Part shown: piece by piece, positions 42,751 to 51,922 of the stretch
Layout of the letters: each line of letters opens with the position of its first letter
How positions within the stretch are numbered: the first letter of the stretch is position 1
Assembly (NCBI RefSeq): GCF_947499845.1
Contig: NZ_CANMPM010000014.1
Location: 1-64,000, forward strand
Direction: 5' to 3'
Origin: an uncultured Pseudokineococcus sp.
Lineage (GTDB): Bacteria > Actinomycetota > Actinomycetes > Actinomycetales > Quadrisphaeraceae
DNA length: 64,000 nt
Notes under the pieces: generated by a model
What the model saw: the letters and a program-made list of their open reading frames with translations, nothing else
What the model was told of the DNA's origin: nothing
Database searches by the model: none
Translations under genes and position numbers: made by a program

Positions 42751-44556
42751 GTGGACGAGCGCTACCTGCCCATCGAGGAGCACGGCGTCATCGGCGACCT
42801 GCGCACGGTCGCGCTCGTCGGCACCGACGGCACGATCGACTGGTACTGCCCGTCGCGCTTCGACGCGCCGTCGCTGTTCGCCTCGCTGCTCGACGCCGAC
42901 CGCGGAGGGTCCTTCCGCCTCTCCGCCCGCGCGGGCGCCCGACCCAAGCAGCTCTACCTGCCCGACACGAACATCCTGCTGACGCGCTACCTCACGCGGG
43001 ACTCGGTCGGCGAGGTCGTCGACTTCATGGTCCCCGAGACCAGCGACGTCGCTGCCGCCCGCGACCTCGTCGTCCGGCGCGCGAGCGCGGTGCGCGGCAT
43101 GACGACCTTCGACCTCGTGTGCCGCCCGGCCTTCGACTACGGCCGCGTGCCGCACGAGGTGCGGCTCGTCGACGACATCGGCGCGGTCTTCAGCTCCTCG
43201 GCCGGAGACTTCGTCCTGCGGACGTCGGCGCCCCTGCGCGTCACGGACGACGGGCGCGGCGTCGAGGCCGTCTTCGCCGTCGAGGAGGGCGAGCAGGTCG
43301 ACGTCGTCCTCGAGTGGCGCGGCGTCGTGCGCCCCCTCGCGCTGCACGAGACCGACGACCTCTTCACGCGCACGAGCGACTACTGGCAGCGCTGGGTCTC
43401 CGGCTCGCGCTACCGGGGGCGCTGGCGCGAGATGGTCCAGCGCTCGGCGCTGACGCTCAAGCTGCTCGTCTACCACCCCACCGGCGCCCTCGTCGCGGCC
43501 CCGACGACGTCGCTGCCCGAGCAGCTCGGCGGCGCGCGCAACTGGGACTACCGCTACGCCTGGCTGCGGGACGCCGCCTTCACGGTCTACGGCCTCATGC
43601 GCCTGGGCTTCCTCGACGAGGCCGCGGCGTTCATGGACTGGATCAAGGAGCGGTGCGAGGCGGCGTCGCTCGAGCACGACGTCATGATCATGTACGGGGT
43701 CGACGGCAGCGAGGACCTGCCCGAGACGGTGCTCGAGCACTTCGAGGGCTACCGCGGCTCGCGGCCCGTGCGCATCGGCAACTCGGCCGTGACCCAGCGC
43801 CAGCTGGACGTCTACGGCGAGGTCATGGACTCCGTCTACCTCTACAACCGCCAGGTCCCCATCAGCTACGACCTGTGGACGACCCTCGGGCACCGCCTCG
43901 ACTGGCTCGCCGAGCACTGGCAGGAGCCCGACGAGGGCGTGTGGGAGGTCCGCGGCCCCCGCCAGCGCTTCACGTACTCGGCGCTCATGACGTGGGTGGC
44001 CTACGACCGCGCCCTGCGCGTCGCGCGCGACCGCGGCCTCCCGGCGCCGACGGAGAAGTGGCGGAAGATCGCCAACAAGGCGCACCGGTTCGTGCAGGAG
44101 GAGTGCTGGGACCCCGACCTCGGGGCCTACGCCATGCACCCGGGCAGCCGGCTGCTCGACGCCTCCGTGCTCGTCATGCCGCTCGTGAAGTTCGCCGGGC
44201 CGACCGACCCGCGCTTCCTGTCGACGCTCGACCGCATCGGCGACGAGCTCGTCGCCGACTCCCTCGTGTACCGGTACGCCATCACCGGGCACGACGGGCT
44301 CGACGACGACGAGGGCACCTTCAACCTCTGCTCGTTCTGGTACGTCGAGGCGCTGACGCGCGCCGGCCGCCTCAAGGAGGCGCGCATCGTCTTCGAGAAG
44401 ATGCTCACCTACTCCAACCACCTCGGGCTCTACGCCGAGGAGATCGGCCCGTCGGGCGAGGCGCTCGGCAACTTCCCGCAGGCTTTCACCCACCTCGCGC
44501 TCATCTCCGCCGCGGTCAACCTCGACGCCGCGCTCGACCGGCAGCGGGAGCGCTGA
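42751..44556 (+). CDS. GH15 family glucoamylase/trehalase-like protein
   Basis: A 601-residue protein starting EEHGVIGDLRTVALVGTDGT, the typical N-domain of actinobacterial GH15 proteins. The (alpha/alpha)6 barrel (about 235-595) has the GH15 signature SLPEQLGGARNWDYRYAWLR and the second acidic region LYAEEIGPSGEALGNFP. No signal peptide, so it acts in the cytoplasm on maltodextrin or trehalose. GTG at 42751 has only AAGG adjacent to it, so leaderless reading is possible. Its 4-bp gap to the isomerase gene suggests cotranscription. Confidence 0.92.
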   Translation: MDERYLPIEEHGVIGDLRTVALVGTDGTIDWYCPSRFDAPSLFASLLDADRGGSFRLSARAGARPKQLYLPDTNILLTRYLTRDSVGEVVDFMVPETSDVAAARDLVVRRASAVRGMTTFDLVCRPAFDYGRVPHEVRLVDDIGAVFSSSAGDFVLRTSAPLRVTDDGRGVEAVFAVEEGEQVDVVLEWRGVVRPLALHETDDLFTRTSDYWQRWVSGSRYRGRWREMVQRSALTLKLLVYHPTGALVAAPTTSLPEQLGGARNWDYRYAWLRDAAFTVYGLMRLGFLDEAAAFMDWIKERCEAASLEHDVMIMYGVDGSEDLPETVLEHFEGYRGSRPVRIGNSAVTQRQLDVYGEVMDSVYLYNRQVPISYDLWTTLGHRLDWLAEHWQEPDEGVWEVRGPRQRFTYSALMTWVAYDRALRVARDRGLPAPTEKWRKIANKAHRFVQEECWDPDLGAYAMHPGSRLLDASVLVMPLVKFAGPTDPRFLSTLDRIGDELVADSLVYRYAITGHDGLDDDEGTFNLCSFWYVEALTRAGRLKEARIVFEKMLTYSNHLGLYAEEIGPSGEALGNFPQAFTHLALISAAVNLDAALDRQRER

Positions 44557-44560
44557 CCGC

Positions 44561-45409
44561 GTGGCACCGCCGCCGGACGCCACCGACCGCACCACGGCGC
44601 CGGCCGTCCCGGTGCCCCCGCGGGGCACCCGCTGGGTGGGGACGAGCTGGAAGATGACCAAGACCCGGGCCGAGGGCCTGGCGTGGGCGCGCGGGCTCGT
44701 CGACGGCCTGGCCGCGCGCGGGCGCGCGGCCGACGCCGCGGCGGCGCCGGGCGCGCCGCAGGTCTTCGTCGTCCCGCCCGCGACGGCGCTGCCGGAGGTG
44801 TCCACGCTGCTCGCCGAGCGCGCCCCGCACGTGCTCGTCGGGGCGCAGGACGCCCACTGGGAGGACGCCGGGGCCTGGACGGGCGAGCTGTCCGTGCCGC
44901 AGGTGGCGGACGCGGGCGCCCGCCTCGTCGAGGTGGGCCACTCCGAGCGCCGCGAGCACTTCGGGGACACCGACGAGCGCGTCGCGCTCAAGGTCCGCGC
45001 GGTCCTGCGGCACGGCCTCGTGCCCCTGCTCTGCGTCGGGGAGACCACAGCGGTGCGCTCCTCGGGGCGGCACGCCGCGCACGTCGCCGACCAGGTGCGC
45101 AGCGCCCTCGACGCGCTCGAGCCGTCGGCCGCCGCCCGGGTCGTCGTCGCCTACGAGCCCGTGTGGGCCATCGGCGCCGGCGGTCGGCGGGCGGAGCCCG
45201 AGGAGGTCGCGGAGGTCGTCGAGCCGCTCGTCGCCGAGCTCGGCGACCGGGTGGCCGGCGTGCTCTTCGGCGGCTCGGTCGACGTCGGCGGCGCACCGGA
45301 CCTGCTGTCGGTCCCGGGCGTCGACGGGCTCTTCGTCGGCCGCGCGGCGTGGGACGTCGAGGGCTTCCTGCGCCTCGTCGACGTCGTCACCGGCACCGCC
45401 GGCCGCTGA
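44561..45409 (+). CDS. Triosephosphate isomerase paralogue
   Basis: A 282-residue TIM-barrel isomerase. Catalytic residues are visible: Lys in GTSWKMTKT, His in VGHSERREHF and Glu in AYEPVWAIGAGG; the phosphate loop is FGGSVDVGG. The Ser for Asn change in GTSWKM and the GRAAWD end (normally GGASL) set it apart from glycolytic TpiA, and resemble EryH/LerI-type tetrulose-phosphate isomerases from memory. It is placed behind GH15, not in a gap-pgk-tpi operon, which supports a paralogue with a special role. Confidence 0.85.
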   Translation: MAPPPDATDRTTAPAVPVPPRGTRWVGTSWKMTKTRAEGLAWARGLVDGLAARGRAADAAAAPGAPQVFVVPPATALPEVSTLLAERAPHVLVGAQDAHWEDAGAWTGELSVPQVADAGARLVEVGHSERREHFGDTDERVALKVRAVLRHGLVPLLCVGETTAVRSSGRHAAHVADQVRSALDALEPSAAARVVVAYEPVWAIGAGGRRAEPEEVAEVVEPLVAELGDRVAGVLFGGSVDVGGAPDLLSVPGVDGLFVGRAAWDVEGFLRLVDVVTGTAGR

Positions 45410-45443
45410 GGCGTCGTCCGGGCAGGCCCCGCGCGAGCCGGCG

Positions 45444-46385
45444 TCACCCGAGAAGGGCGGCCAGGCCGACCATGACGGGGACGGAGACCAGCGTGGTCGT
45501 CGAGATGGCGTCGCGCGCCGTGAGCAGCGCGCCGCCCGGGCCGGGGCCGGCGTCGTAGCGGGCCGCGACGACGAAGATGTTCTGGGCCGCCGGCAGCGCC
45601 GAGATGACGGCCGCGGCGAGGACGTCGCCCGGCGCCAGGCCCAGGACGGGCCCGGCCACGAGCAGGGCGACGCCGGGCTGCACGAGCGTCTTGAGCACCG
45701 TGATGACCGCCAGCTCGGGCGCCGACGTGCCGCGCCCGGGCAGCGGGCCGAGGCGCAGCGAGACCCCGAAGGCCAGGAGCATCGTCGGCACGGCCATGTC
45801 GGCCACGAGGCCCAGCGGAGCGCCCAGGGCGACGGGCAGGCGCAGCCCCGTGAGGTTGAGGGCGAGGCCGACGAGCGCGCCGACGGTGATGGGGTTGCGC
45901 AGCGGCGTCGTGAGGAGGCGGAGCACCGAGGGACGCCGCTCGGCGGCGGCGCGGTCGAGCAGGGCGAGCGCCAGGGGCTGCAGGACGAGCATCTGCAGCA
46001 GCAGCACGGGCGCCATGAGTGCGGCGTCGCCGAGGACGTACGCCGCCACCGGCAGGCCGAGGTTGCCCGCGTTGACGTACCCCGTGCACAGGACGCCGAC
46101 GACGCCACCGGCGAGGTCGCGGCGGAAGACCCAGCGGGCGAGGCAGGCGTACGTGGTCGTCGTGACGAGCACCGCCGCGGCGATCGCGGCGACGTACCCG
46201 GTGAAGAGCCGCGAGACGTCGGCGTCGGCGAGGACGACCACCATGAGCGCGGGGCTCGCGACCGTGAAGGCCACGCGGGACAGGACGCGCTGCCCTCCCT
46301 CGTCGACGACGCGCAGGTGCGCCACGAGGGCGCCCGCGGCGATGACGAGCAGGATGGTCGCGAAGCCGTCGACGACGCCCTGCAC
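45444..46385 (-). CDS. AEC family transporter (auxin efflux carrier type)
   Basis: A 313-residue membrane protein with about ten hydrophobic segments in two inverted halves. LCTGYVNAGNLGLPVAAYVLG is the family hallmark Asn-Gly stretch, and DMAVPTMLLAFGVSLRLG and ISALPAAQNIFVVAARY are conserved. GTG at 46385 has GGGGGAG 6 nt upstream. Bacterial AEC proteins move organic acids or similar small solutes. It is convergent to the isomerase gene and divergent to the TIM-barrel gene at 46541. Confidence 0.9.
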   Translation of the reverse strand: MQGVVDGFATILLVIAAGALVAHLRVVDEGGQRVLSRVAFTVASPALMVVVLADADVSRLFTGYVAAIAAAVLVTTTTYACLARWVFRRDLAGGVVGVLCTGYVNAGNLGLPVAAYVLGDAALMAPVLLLQMLVLQPLALALLDRAAAERRPSVLRLLTTPLRNPITVGALVGLALNLTGLRLPVALGAPLGLVADMAVPTMLLAFGVSLRLGPLPGRGTSAPELAVITVLKTLVQPGVALLVAGPVLGLAPGDVLAAAVISALPAAQNIFVVAARYDAGPGPGGALLTARDAISTTTLVSVPVMVGLAALLG

Positions 46386-46503
46386 CCGTGCTCCCCCGCT
46401 CGACGGCCGACCCGGTCGGGGAGCCTAGGGGCGCACCGGCGGCCGGTCTGGGAGGGTCGCCACCGGGGACGACCCGTCCGCACCCAGGTGGCCCCGCCCG
46501 CAC

Positions 46504-46524
46504 GCCCGCCCGCCCGCCCGCCCG
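46504..46524. repeat. Simple (GCCC)n repeat
   Basis: Five GCCC units plus one G lie 16 bp upstream of the start codon of the next gene. Such runs are prone to length change, and here could shift promoter spacing. Confidence 0.8.
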
Positions 46525-46540
46525 ACGCACCGGAGGCACC

Positions 46541-47524
46541 GTGGCCCTGCAGCAGGCACGCACCACCCCGACCGGCCCCGAGGACTGGCCCATCGCCGCC
46601 GCGATGATCCAGTACCCGGGCACGCTGCCCGACGGCACCTCGGTGCAGGACCAGAGCGCCGAGGAGTGGGCGCTCGCGCTCGGCGACGTCGCCGACGCGG
46701 GCTTCGACTGCGTCGACCCGACGGAGTCCTGGCTCCGCATCGGCGACCTCAGCCCCGAGCGGCTGCAGGAGTTCACCGACGTCGTCGCCGACCTCGGCCT
46801 GCGCGTGCCGGCCGTGTCCTCGGCCCGCCGCAGCCCGGTGGACCCCGAGCACGGCGAGGAGCACATGGCGACCCTGCACCGCGGCATCGACGCCGCGGCC
46901 GCCGTGGGCGCCGAGGTCTTCAACGTCGGCTTCTTCCGGGCGCTCCTGCCCGCCCAGCAGCGCGCGCTGTGGTTCTGGACCGCGCAGGGCCCCGTGGACG
47001 CCGGGCCGGACGAGGACCCCGAGACCTACCGCCTCGCCGTCGACCGGGTGCGCGAGCTCGGCCGCCACGCGGCGGAGAACGGCCTCGTCCTGTCCCTGGA
47101 GATGTACGAGGACACCTACGTCGGCACCGCCGACGGCGCCGTCCGCCTCGTCACCGACGTCGACCTGCCCGAGGTGGGCCTCAACCCCGACCTCGGCAAC
47201 CTCCAGCGCCTCCACCGGCCGGTCGAGCGCTGGACCGAGATGGCGGCGAAGGTGCTGCCGCACACGAACTTCTGGCACGCGAAGAACTACCTGCGCACCG
47301 AGGACGAGACCACCGGCGCCATCAGCACCGCCCCGGCGCCGCTCGAGACCGGCGTCATGAGCTACCGGCAGATGCTGGCCGACGCCGTCGCGCTCGGCTT
47401 CCGCGGCCCCATCACGTGCGAGCACTACGGCGGTGACGGCCTGTCGGTCAGCGCCCGCAACCGCGACTACCTGCGCGGGCTCCTCGGCACGCGGCGCATC
47501 CGGGGGATGCTCGCGGGAGGCTGA
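46541..47524 (+). CDS. Sugar phosphate isomerase/epimerase-like TIM barrel (AP endonuclease 2 family)
   Basis: A 327-residue protein of the xylose-isomerase-like superfamily. Likely metal ligands are in LSLEMYEDTYVG (Glu), VGLNPDLGN (Asp), NFWHAKNYLR (His) and ITCEHYGGDG (Glu/His). GTG at 46541 follows GGAGG by 5 nt. Members isomerise or epimerise sugars and polyol products (hydroxypyruvate isomerase, tagatose epimerase and others). Nearness to the tetrulose-type TIM paralogue hints at short-chain sugar use, but this is only context. Confidence 0.88.
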   Translation: MALQQARTTPTGPEDWPIAAAMIQYPGTLPDGTSVQDQSAEEWALALGDVADAGFDCVDPTESWLRIGDLSPERLQEFTDVVADLGLRVPAVSSARRSPVDPEHGEEHMATLHRGIDAAAAVGAEVFNVGFFRALLPAQQRALWFWTAQGPVDAGPDEDPETYRLAVDRVRELGRHAAENGLVLSLEMYEDTYVGTADGAVRLVTDVDLPEVGLNPDLGNLQRLHRPVERWTEMAAKVLPHTNFWHAKNYLRTEDETTGAISTAPAPLETGVMSYRQMLADAVALGFRGPITCEHYGGDGLSVSARNRDYLRGLLGTRRIRGMLAGG

Positions 47525-47756
47525 GCCCGCTCTCCCGGTCTGCACGACGGGTGAGGCGGCGTGTGAGGCGCAGCAGCACCACCGGAGCCCGGGACGACGA
47601 CGCGGGGGCGCCGTCTCCAGCGTCGCCCGGCCCGCTGGGCGACGTCTGCGCCGCCTGACGCCCGACACCTGACGCCTCGCGCCCGACGCCGCAGGAGTCG
47701 GCCGGGCGGTAGCCGTGGGTCCGCCGAGCCGGCCGCAGCGACGTCCCGACGCGCCG

Positions 47757-47784
47757 GGCCGTTCACCCGCTCAGGTGAACGGCC
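47757..47784 (+). promoter_or_regulatory. Perfect 11-bp inverted repeat before the 47806 gene
   Basis: GGCCGTTCACC (47757-47767) and GGTGAACGGCC (47774-47784) flank a 6-nt loop and end 21 nt before the ATG. It could be an operator or a 5'-UTR hairpin. The rest of 47525-47756 holds no gene that can be supported. Confidence 0.65.
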
Positions 47785-47805
47785 TGGCGTGCCGATGCGC
47801 CCGGT

Positions 47806-49068
47806 ATGAGCCGTGCCACCCGCTCCTCCGTCGCGTCCGCGCCGTCGCGGCGGCCGTGCACCTTCTCCCCGCTCCTCGTCGCGCCGGGCGACGAGGAGCG
47901 GTGGGCCGTGGGCCGGTCATGTCCCGATCTCGCCCTCCCGCCCGTCGAGGCCCTGGCCCCGCTCGAGGCGCCCGAGACCCGGGCCCTCCTCCCGGAGGTG
48001 GCGCACCGTGCGGTGCCCCCGGAAGGGCCAGCGACCGGGTGCCCCACGGGCGGGCCGTCCGCGAGCGCGCCGTCCACGGGCGAGAGTCCCGCGCCGGTGC
48101 CCTCGCCGCGCCGGCCCGAGCCGGCCGCCACCGCTCCCGCGGCGGAGCCCGACGGCGGCCCGCGCCCCTTCGGCGCCCCCGGCACGCGCGAGCAGCGTCG
48201 CGACCCGGAGCTGCGCCGCGCCTTCGGCGCCCTCCTGCGCGACCTCACGGGCTCGGAGATTCTCACCCAGCAGGCCGTCACCCTCCTGCGCTCGGTCGTC
48301 GACCGCTCCACCGCGGGCTCCGGGACGGCGCCCGACGAGGACGCCGTCGCCGCCACCGCGCTGCTCGAGGACCTCGGCCGCGACCTCGCCGCCGCCCAGG
48401 CCCGGCTCGAGGAGGCCGAGGCCGCGCACCAGGAGGAGCAGCTCGAGCGCGCCCTCGCCGAGCAGGCGCGCCTGGAGGCCGAGCGCCGCCTGCGCGAGCT
48501 CCAGCGGCGCGTCCAGCGCAGCGGCGTCGAGATCGACGCCTGGTCCACCGCGCCCGCCGACGAGGACGAGGCCGTGCCCGCGACGACGGCCGAGCTGCTG
48601 GAGCGGCTCGCGGCCGGCCGCCTCGCGCGCGTCGTCTTCACCGGCGACCCGGCCCGGGCGCTCGAGCTCGACGACGTCGTCCACACGGGCCTGCACGTGC
48701 AGCGCACCTGGGAGGCCCTGCTGGCGCTGCGCGACTACGCCGCGGCGAAGGCCGACGGGTCCGTGGACAGCGACGTGCAGGGCTACCTCGAGCGCACGCC
48801 CGACGGGATGTGCTCGTGGCCCGCCGGCCGGCACGCGCGCGGCGAGAGCTCGACCGTCCAGAACGACCCGCGCCTGCGGGCGCCGCGGCTGCTGCCCGTG
48901 CCGGTGGAGGTCGACCCCTCCGGGCGCGCGCCGATGTGGGCTCACATGAAGCTCCTCAGCCTCGGCCAGACCAGCCCCCGCCTGCACTACCTCGACGACA
49001 CCCGCCGCACCGGCCGGGTCTACGTCGGGTACGTCGGGCGCCACCTGCCCAACACCCAGACCAGCTGA
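47806..49068 (+). CDS. Uncharacterised coiled-coil protein (420 aa)
   Basis: A soluble product in three parts: a Pro/Ala-rich low-complexity N-terminus (about 1-135), a helical and coiled-coil stretch (about 140-245; ARLEEAEAAHQEEQLERALA, then EAERRLRELQRRVQRSGVEI) and a compact C-terminal domain (about 260-420) ending RTGRVYVGYVGRHLPNTQ. The end looks like a beta-rich fold that recalls RelE-like toxins (lysine in MKLLS, then paired strands), but the match is weak. ATG at 47806 lacks a ribosome site and lies 21 nt past a perfect hairpin. No partner gene is adjacent. Function unknown. Confidence 0.8.
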   Translation: MSRATRSSVASAPSRRPCTFSPLLVAPGDEERWAVGRSCPDLALPPVEALAPLEAPETRALLPEVAHRAVPPEGPATGCPTGGPSASAPSTGESPAPVPSPRRPEPAATAPAAEPDGGPRPFGAPGTREQRRDPELRRAFGALLRDLTGSEILTQQAVTLLRSVVDRSTAGSGTAPDEDAVAATALLEDLGRDLAAAQARLEEAEAAHQEEQLERALAEQARLEAERRLRELQRRVQRSGVEIDAWSTAPADEDEAVPATTAELLERLAAGRLARVVFTGDPARALELDDVVHTGLHVQRTWEALLALRDYAAAKADGSVDSDVQGYLERTPDGMCSWPAGRHARGESSTVQNDPRLRAPRLLPVPVEVDPSGRAPMWAHMKLLSLGQTSPRLHYLDDTRRTGRVYVGYVGRHLPNTQTS

Positions 49069-49094
49069 CCCGGGGCGCACCGCCCGAGGTGGCG

Positions 49095-49126
49095 GCACGA
49101 GGACGGCGTAGAGGCCGTCCTCGTGC
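49095..49126. terminator. 13-bp perfect hairpin between convergent genes
   Basis: GCACGAGGACGGC (49095-49107) pairs with GCCGTCCTCGTGC (49114-49126) across a 6-nt loop, 26 nt past the coiled-coil gene and 60 bp from the MFS stop. Likely terminator for the rightward gene. Confidence 0.75.
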
Positions 49127-49186
49127 AGCCCCCTGCCCCTCGTCGACCGGCGCCGGCGCCTCGGAGCCGATCCGCCGGCCGGCCCC

Positions 49187-50587
49187 TCAGGGGCGGGCCG
49201 GCGGGTGCGCCGCCGCGCGCCCCCCGCGCGCCGCGGCGGCGAGGACGACGGCGGCGGGCACGAGCAGCGCCGCCCCGAGGACGTTGACGGCCTCGAAGCC
49301 GCCGAGCGCGAGCACCGGCCCGGCGAGGGCGGCCGCGAGCGCACCCGCGTAGCTCATGCCCGCGTCCGCGGCCCCCTGGAGGGGCAGGCGCACCGGGTCG
49401 GGCGTCGCGGCGAGCAGCGACGACGCGGAGATCGTCGCCGCCGACCAGCCGAGCCCCAGCAGCACGAGCGCCGCGGCCGTCAGGGCGTGGCCCCCGCCCG
49501 CCAGGGCGCTGACGAGGCCGAGCGCGGTCGCGGCGCCGAGGACGGCGACGCCGAGCGCCGCCGTCCGGCGGACGCCCCAGGCGTCGGCGAGCCACCCGAA
49601 GAGCGGGCTGAGGACGTACATGCCGGCGATGTGCACGCTGATCACGAGGCCGACGACCTGCAGGGACGCGCCCTCGTGCCGCATCGACAGCGGCGTCATC
49701 GTCATGACCATGACCATCACGCCGTGCGCCGTCGCCAGGAGCAGGAGCCCGGCGCGCGCCGCCGGGTCGCCCGCCGCCCACCGCAGCGCGGCCCGGGCGC
49801 CGACCACCGCCGACCTGCCGGTGGGGCGCCCCCTGGCGTCCGCCTCCACGACCGGCGCCTGCGCCCCCGCGGCGGTCACGGCCGGGGCCGTCGGCGCGCC
49901 CGCCGCCGGAGGTGCCCCGGGGGCGGGCGCTCCGGGGGCGTGCGGCGCGTCCGGCCGAGCCCGGTAGGCGACGGCGACGACGAGCGCCGCGAGCGCGAAC
50001 GCAGCCCCGGAGAAGAGGTAGGGGCCCGCCAGCGCGGGCAGCCCCAGCGCCTCGCCGAGCCGGCCGCCCGCCGGCGCGAGGTTGGGCCCGGCGACCGACC
50101 CCACGGTCGTCGCCCACACGACGACGGCGATGGTGCGCCCCCGCCGGCGCGCGGGCACGCCGTCGGCCGCGGCGTAGCGCGACTGCAGCCCGGCCGCCTG
50201 CGCGACGCCGAAGAGCGCCAGCCCCGCGACGAGCAGGAGCAGCGACGCCGTCGCCGCGCCGACGAGGACGCCCGCCGTCCCCACGCACGCGACGCCGTAG
50301 CCCACGGGCAGCGACCAGCGGCGCCCGCGCCGCGCCGCCAGCCGCGCCAGGGGCACGGCCGCGACGGCGGCGCCGAGGACGCCGACGGCCTGCCCGAGCC
50401 CGGCCGCGCCCGTGCCCGCGAGCTGCTCCACGAGCAGCGAGCCCACCGCGATGCCCGACGCGACGCCGACGCCGCCGAGGAGGTTGGTCGCGACGAGCGA
50501 CCCGACGCGGCCGCCCTCGCCGACCGGTCCGCCGCTCGCCGCCGGCGTCGCCCCGGTCGCCCGTCCGGCCTCCACGTCCTCGGTCAT
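49187..50587 (-). CDS. MFS transporter
   Basis: A 466-residue membrane protein with about twelve hydrophobic segments and a long Ala/Pro-rich central loop (about 210-265). It carries the motif PLARLAARRGRRWSLPVGYG after the second segment and ISVHIAGMYVLSPLFGWLAD in the second half. ATG at 50587 has GGGAG about 9 nt upstream. Divergent from the aminotransferase gene with only 46 bp between the starts, so the two may share a control region. Substrate unknown. Confidence 0.87.
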   Translation of the reverse strand: MTEDVEAGRATGATPAASGGPVGEGGRVGSLVATNLLGGVGVASGIAVGSLLVEQLAGTGAAGLGQAVGVLGAAVAAVPLARLAARRGRRWSLPVGYGVACVGTAGVLVGAATASLLLLVAGLALFGVAQAAGLQSRYAAADGVPARRRGRTIAVVVWATTVGSVAGPNLAPAGGRLGEALGLPALAGPYLFSGAAFALAALVVAVAYRARPDAPHAPGAPAPGAPPAAGAPTAPAVTAAGAQAPVVEADARGRPTGRSAVVGARAALRWAAGDPAARAGLLLLATAHGVMVMVMTMTPLSMRHEGASLQVVGLVISVHIAGMYVLSPLFGWLADAWGVRRTAALGVAVLGAATALGLVSALAGGGHALTAAALVLLGLGWSAATISASSLLAATPDPVRLPLQGAADAGMSYAGALAAALAGPVLALGGFEAVNVLGAALLVPAAVVLAAAARGGRAAAHPPARP

Positions 50588-50633
50588 GGTCGGATGCTCC
50601 CGCACGTCCGCCCGCGCGCACCGGAGGTCGACC

Positions 50634-51818
50634 GTGACGAGCCCCGCCCCTCCCGACGCCCGGCGCGGCGTCGACGACCTCACCCTCGAGGAGCTGCGCG
50701 CCCGCGGCGGGCTGAAGTGGACGCTCTTCCCCGACGCGATCGGCGCCTTCGTCGCCGAGGGCGACCACGGCACGGCGCCCGCGGTGACCCGGGCGCTGCA
50801 CGAGGCCGTCGACGCCGGGGCGCTCGGCTACCTCACGCCGGCCCGCCAGCGGGCGATGGCGGAGGCGTGCGCGGCGTGGACGGCGTCCCGCTACGGCTGG
50901 GAGGTGCCGCCCGAGCGCGTGCGACCGCTGGGCGACGTCCTCGCCGGGCTGCAGGCCGCCGTCGAGCACTTCTCGCGGCCCGGGTCGGCCGTCGTCGTGC
51001 CGACGCCCGCCTACATGCCCTTCCTCACGCTGCCGCGGGCGCTGGGCCGCGAGCACGTCGAGCTGCCGATGGCCCGCGACGACGGCCGCTGGGTCTACGA
51101 CCTCGACGCGCTCGACGCCGTCCTCGCCGCCGGCGCCGGCCTGCTCGTGCTGTGCAACCCGCACAACCCCGTCGGCCGCGTCCTCGAGCGCGCGGAGATG
51201 ACGGCGATCACCGAGGTCGTCGAGCGCCACGGCGCCCGGGTGTTCTCCGACGAGATCCACGCCCCGCTCGTCTTCTCCCGTCACCGGCACGTGCCCTACG
51301 CGTCGACGTCGGAGGCGGCCGCCCGCCACACCGTGACGGCGACGTCCGCGTCGAAGGCGTGGAACCTGCCGGGCCTCAAGTGCGCGCAGCTGCTGCTGTC
51401 GGGCGGCGCGGACGCCGAGCGCTGGGAGGAGGTCGGCGCCGTCCTCGAGCACGGCGCCTCGACGCCCGGCGTGCTCGCGGCCACGGCCGCCTACGCCGAG
51501 GGCGGGGCGTGGCTCGACGAGGTGCTCGCCCACCTCGAGGGGACGCGCGACCTCCTCGCGGACCTCGTCGCGGAGCACCTGCCGGGCGTCGTCATGGCGC
51601 CCGTCGAGGGCACCTACCTGGCGCTGCTCGACTGCCGCGCGCTCGACCTGGGGCCCTCGCCCGCGGCCTTCTTCCGCGAGCGCGCCGGCGTCGCGCTCAC
51701 CGACGGCGCCGCGTGCGGCCGGGCCGCCGAGGGCTCCGTCCGGCTCACCTTCGCGATGCCCCGGCCGCTGCTCGAGCGGGCCGTGCGGCAGATGGGCGAG
51801 GCCGTCCGCCGGCGCTGA
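50634..51818 (+). CDS. PLP-dependent aminotransferase, MalY/PatB type
   Basis: A 394-residue fold-type I enzyme. LRARGGLKWTLFPDAIGAF near the N-terminus is the MalY/PatB mark. NPHNPVGRV and FSDEIHAPLVF are cofactor contacts, and Lys in TSASKAWNLPGLK forms the internal aldimine. GTG at 50634 follows GGAGGT by about 7 nt. Family members cleave cystathionine or other C-S conjugates with beta-lyase activity, or transaminate. A methionine or cysteine-conjugate role is likely, but no pathway neighbour confirms it. Confidence 0.9.
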   Translation: MTSPAPPDARRGVDDLTLEELRARGGLKWTLFPDAIGAFVAEGDHGTAPAVTRALHEAVDAGALGYLTPARQRAMAEACAAWTASRYGWEVPPERVRPLGDVLAGLQAAVEHFSRPGSAVVVPTPAYMPFLTLPRALGREHVELPMARDDGRWVYDLDALDAVLAAGAGLLVLCNPHNPVGRVLERAEMTAITEVVERHGARVFSDEIHAPLVFSRHRHVPYASTSEAAARHTVTATSASKAWNLPGLKCAQLLLSGGADAERWEEVGAVLEHGASTPGVLAATAAYAEGGAWLDEVLAHLEGTRDLLADLVAEHLPGVVMAPVEGTYLALLDCRALDLGPSPAAFFRERAGVALTDGAACGRAAEGSVRLTFAMPRPLLERAVRQMGEAVRRR

Positions 51819-51842
51819 GGCCGGCAGGTGCGGAGCCGCGGC

Positions 51843-51909
51843 CGACGGGGCACTGACCGACGGGGCCCTGACCGACGGGGCCCTGACCGACGGGGGCCCT
51901 GACCGACGG
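51843..51909. repeat. 15-bp tandem repeat between convergent genes
   Basis: Four units of CGACGGGGCCCTGAC (first with one change, fourth with one extra G) plus a partial fifth, between the aminotransferase and DeoR stops. The internal GGGGCCC core lets single units pair with each other, so it may also act in termination. Confidence 0.8.
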
Positions 51910-51922
51910 ACGGCGGGGCGCC

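Noticed and set aside
47433-47672. Small rightward ORF in the 47.5 kb intergenic region
   Set aside because: It mostly overlaps the end of the TIM-barrel gene out of frame, has no ribosome site and a low-complexity product.
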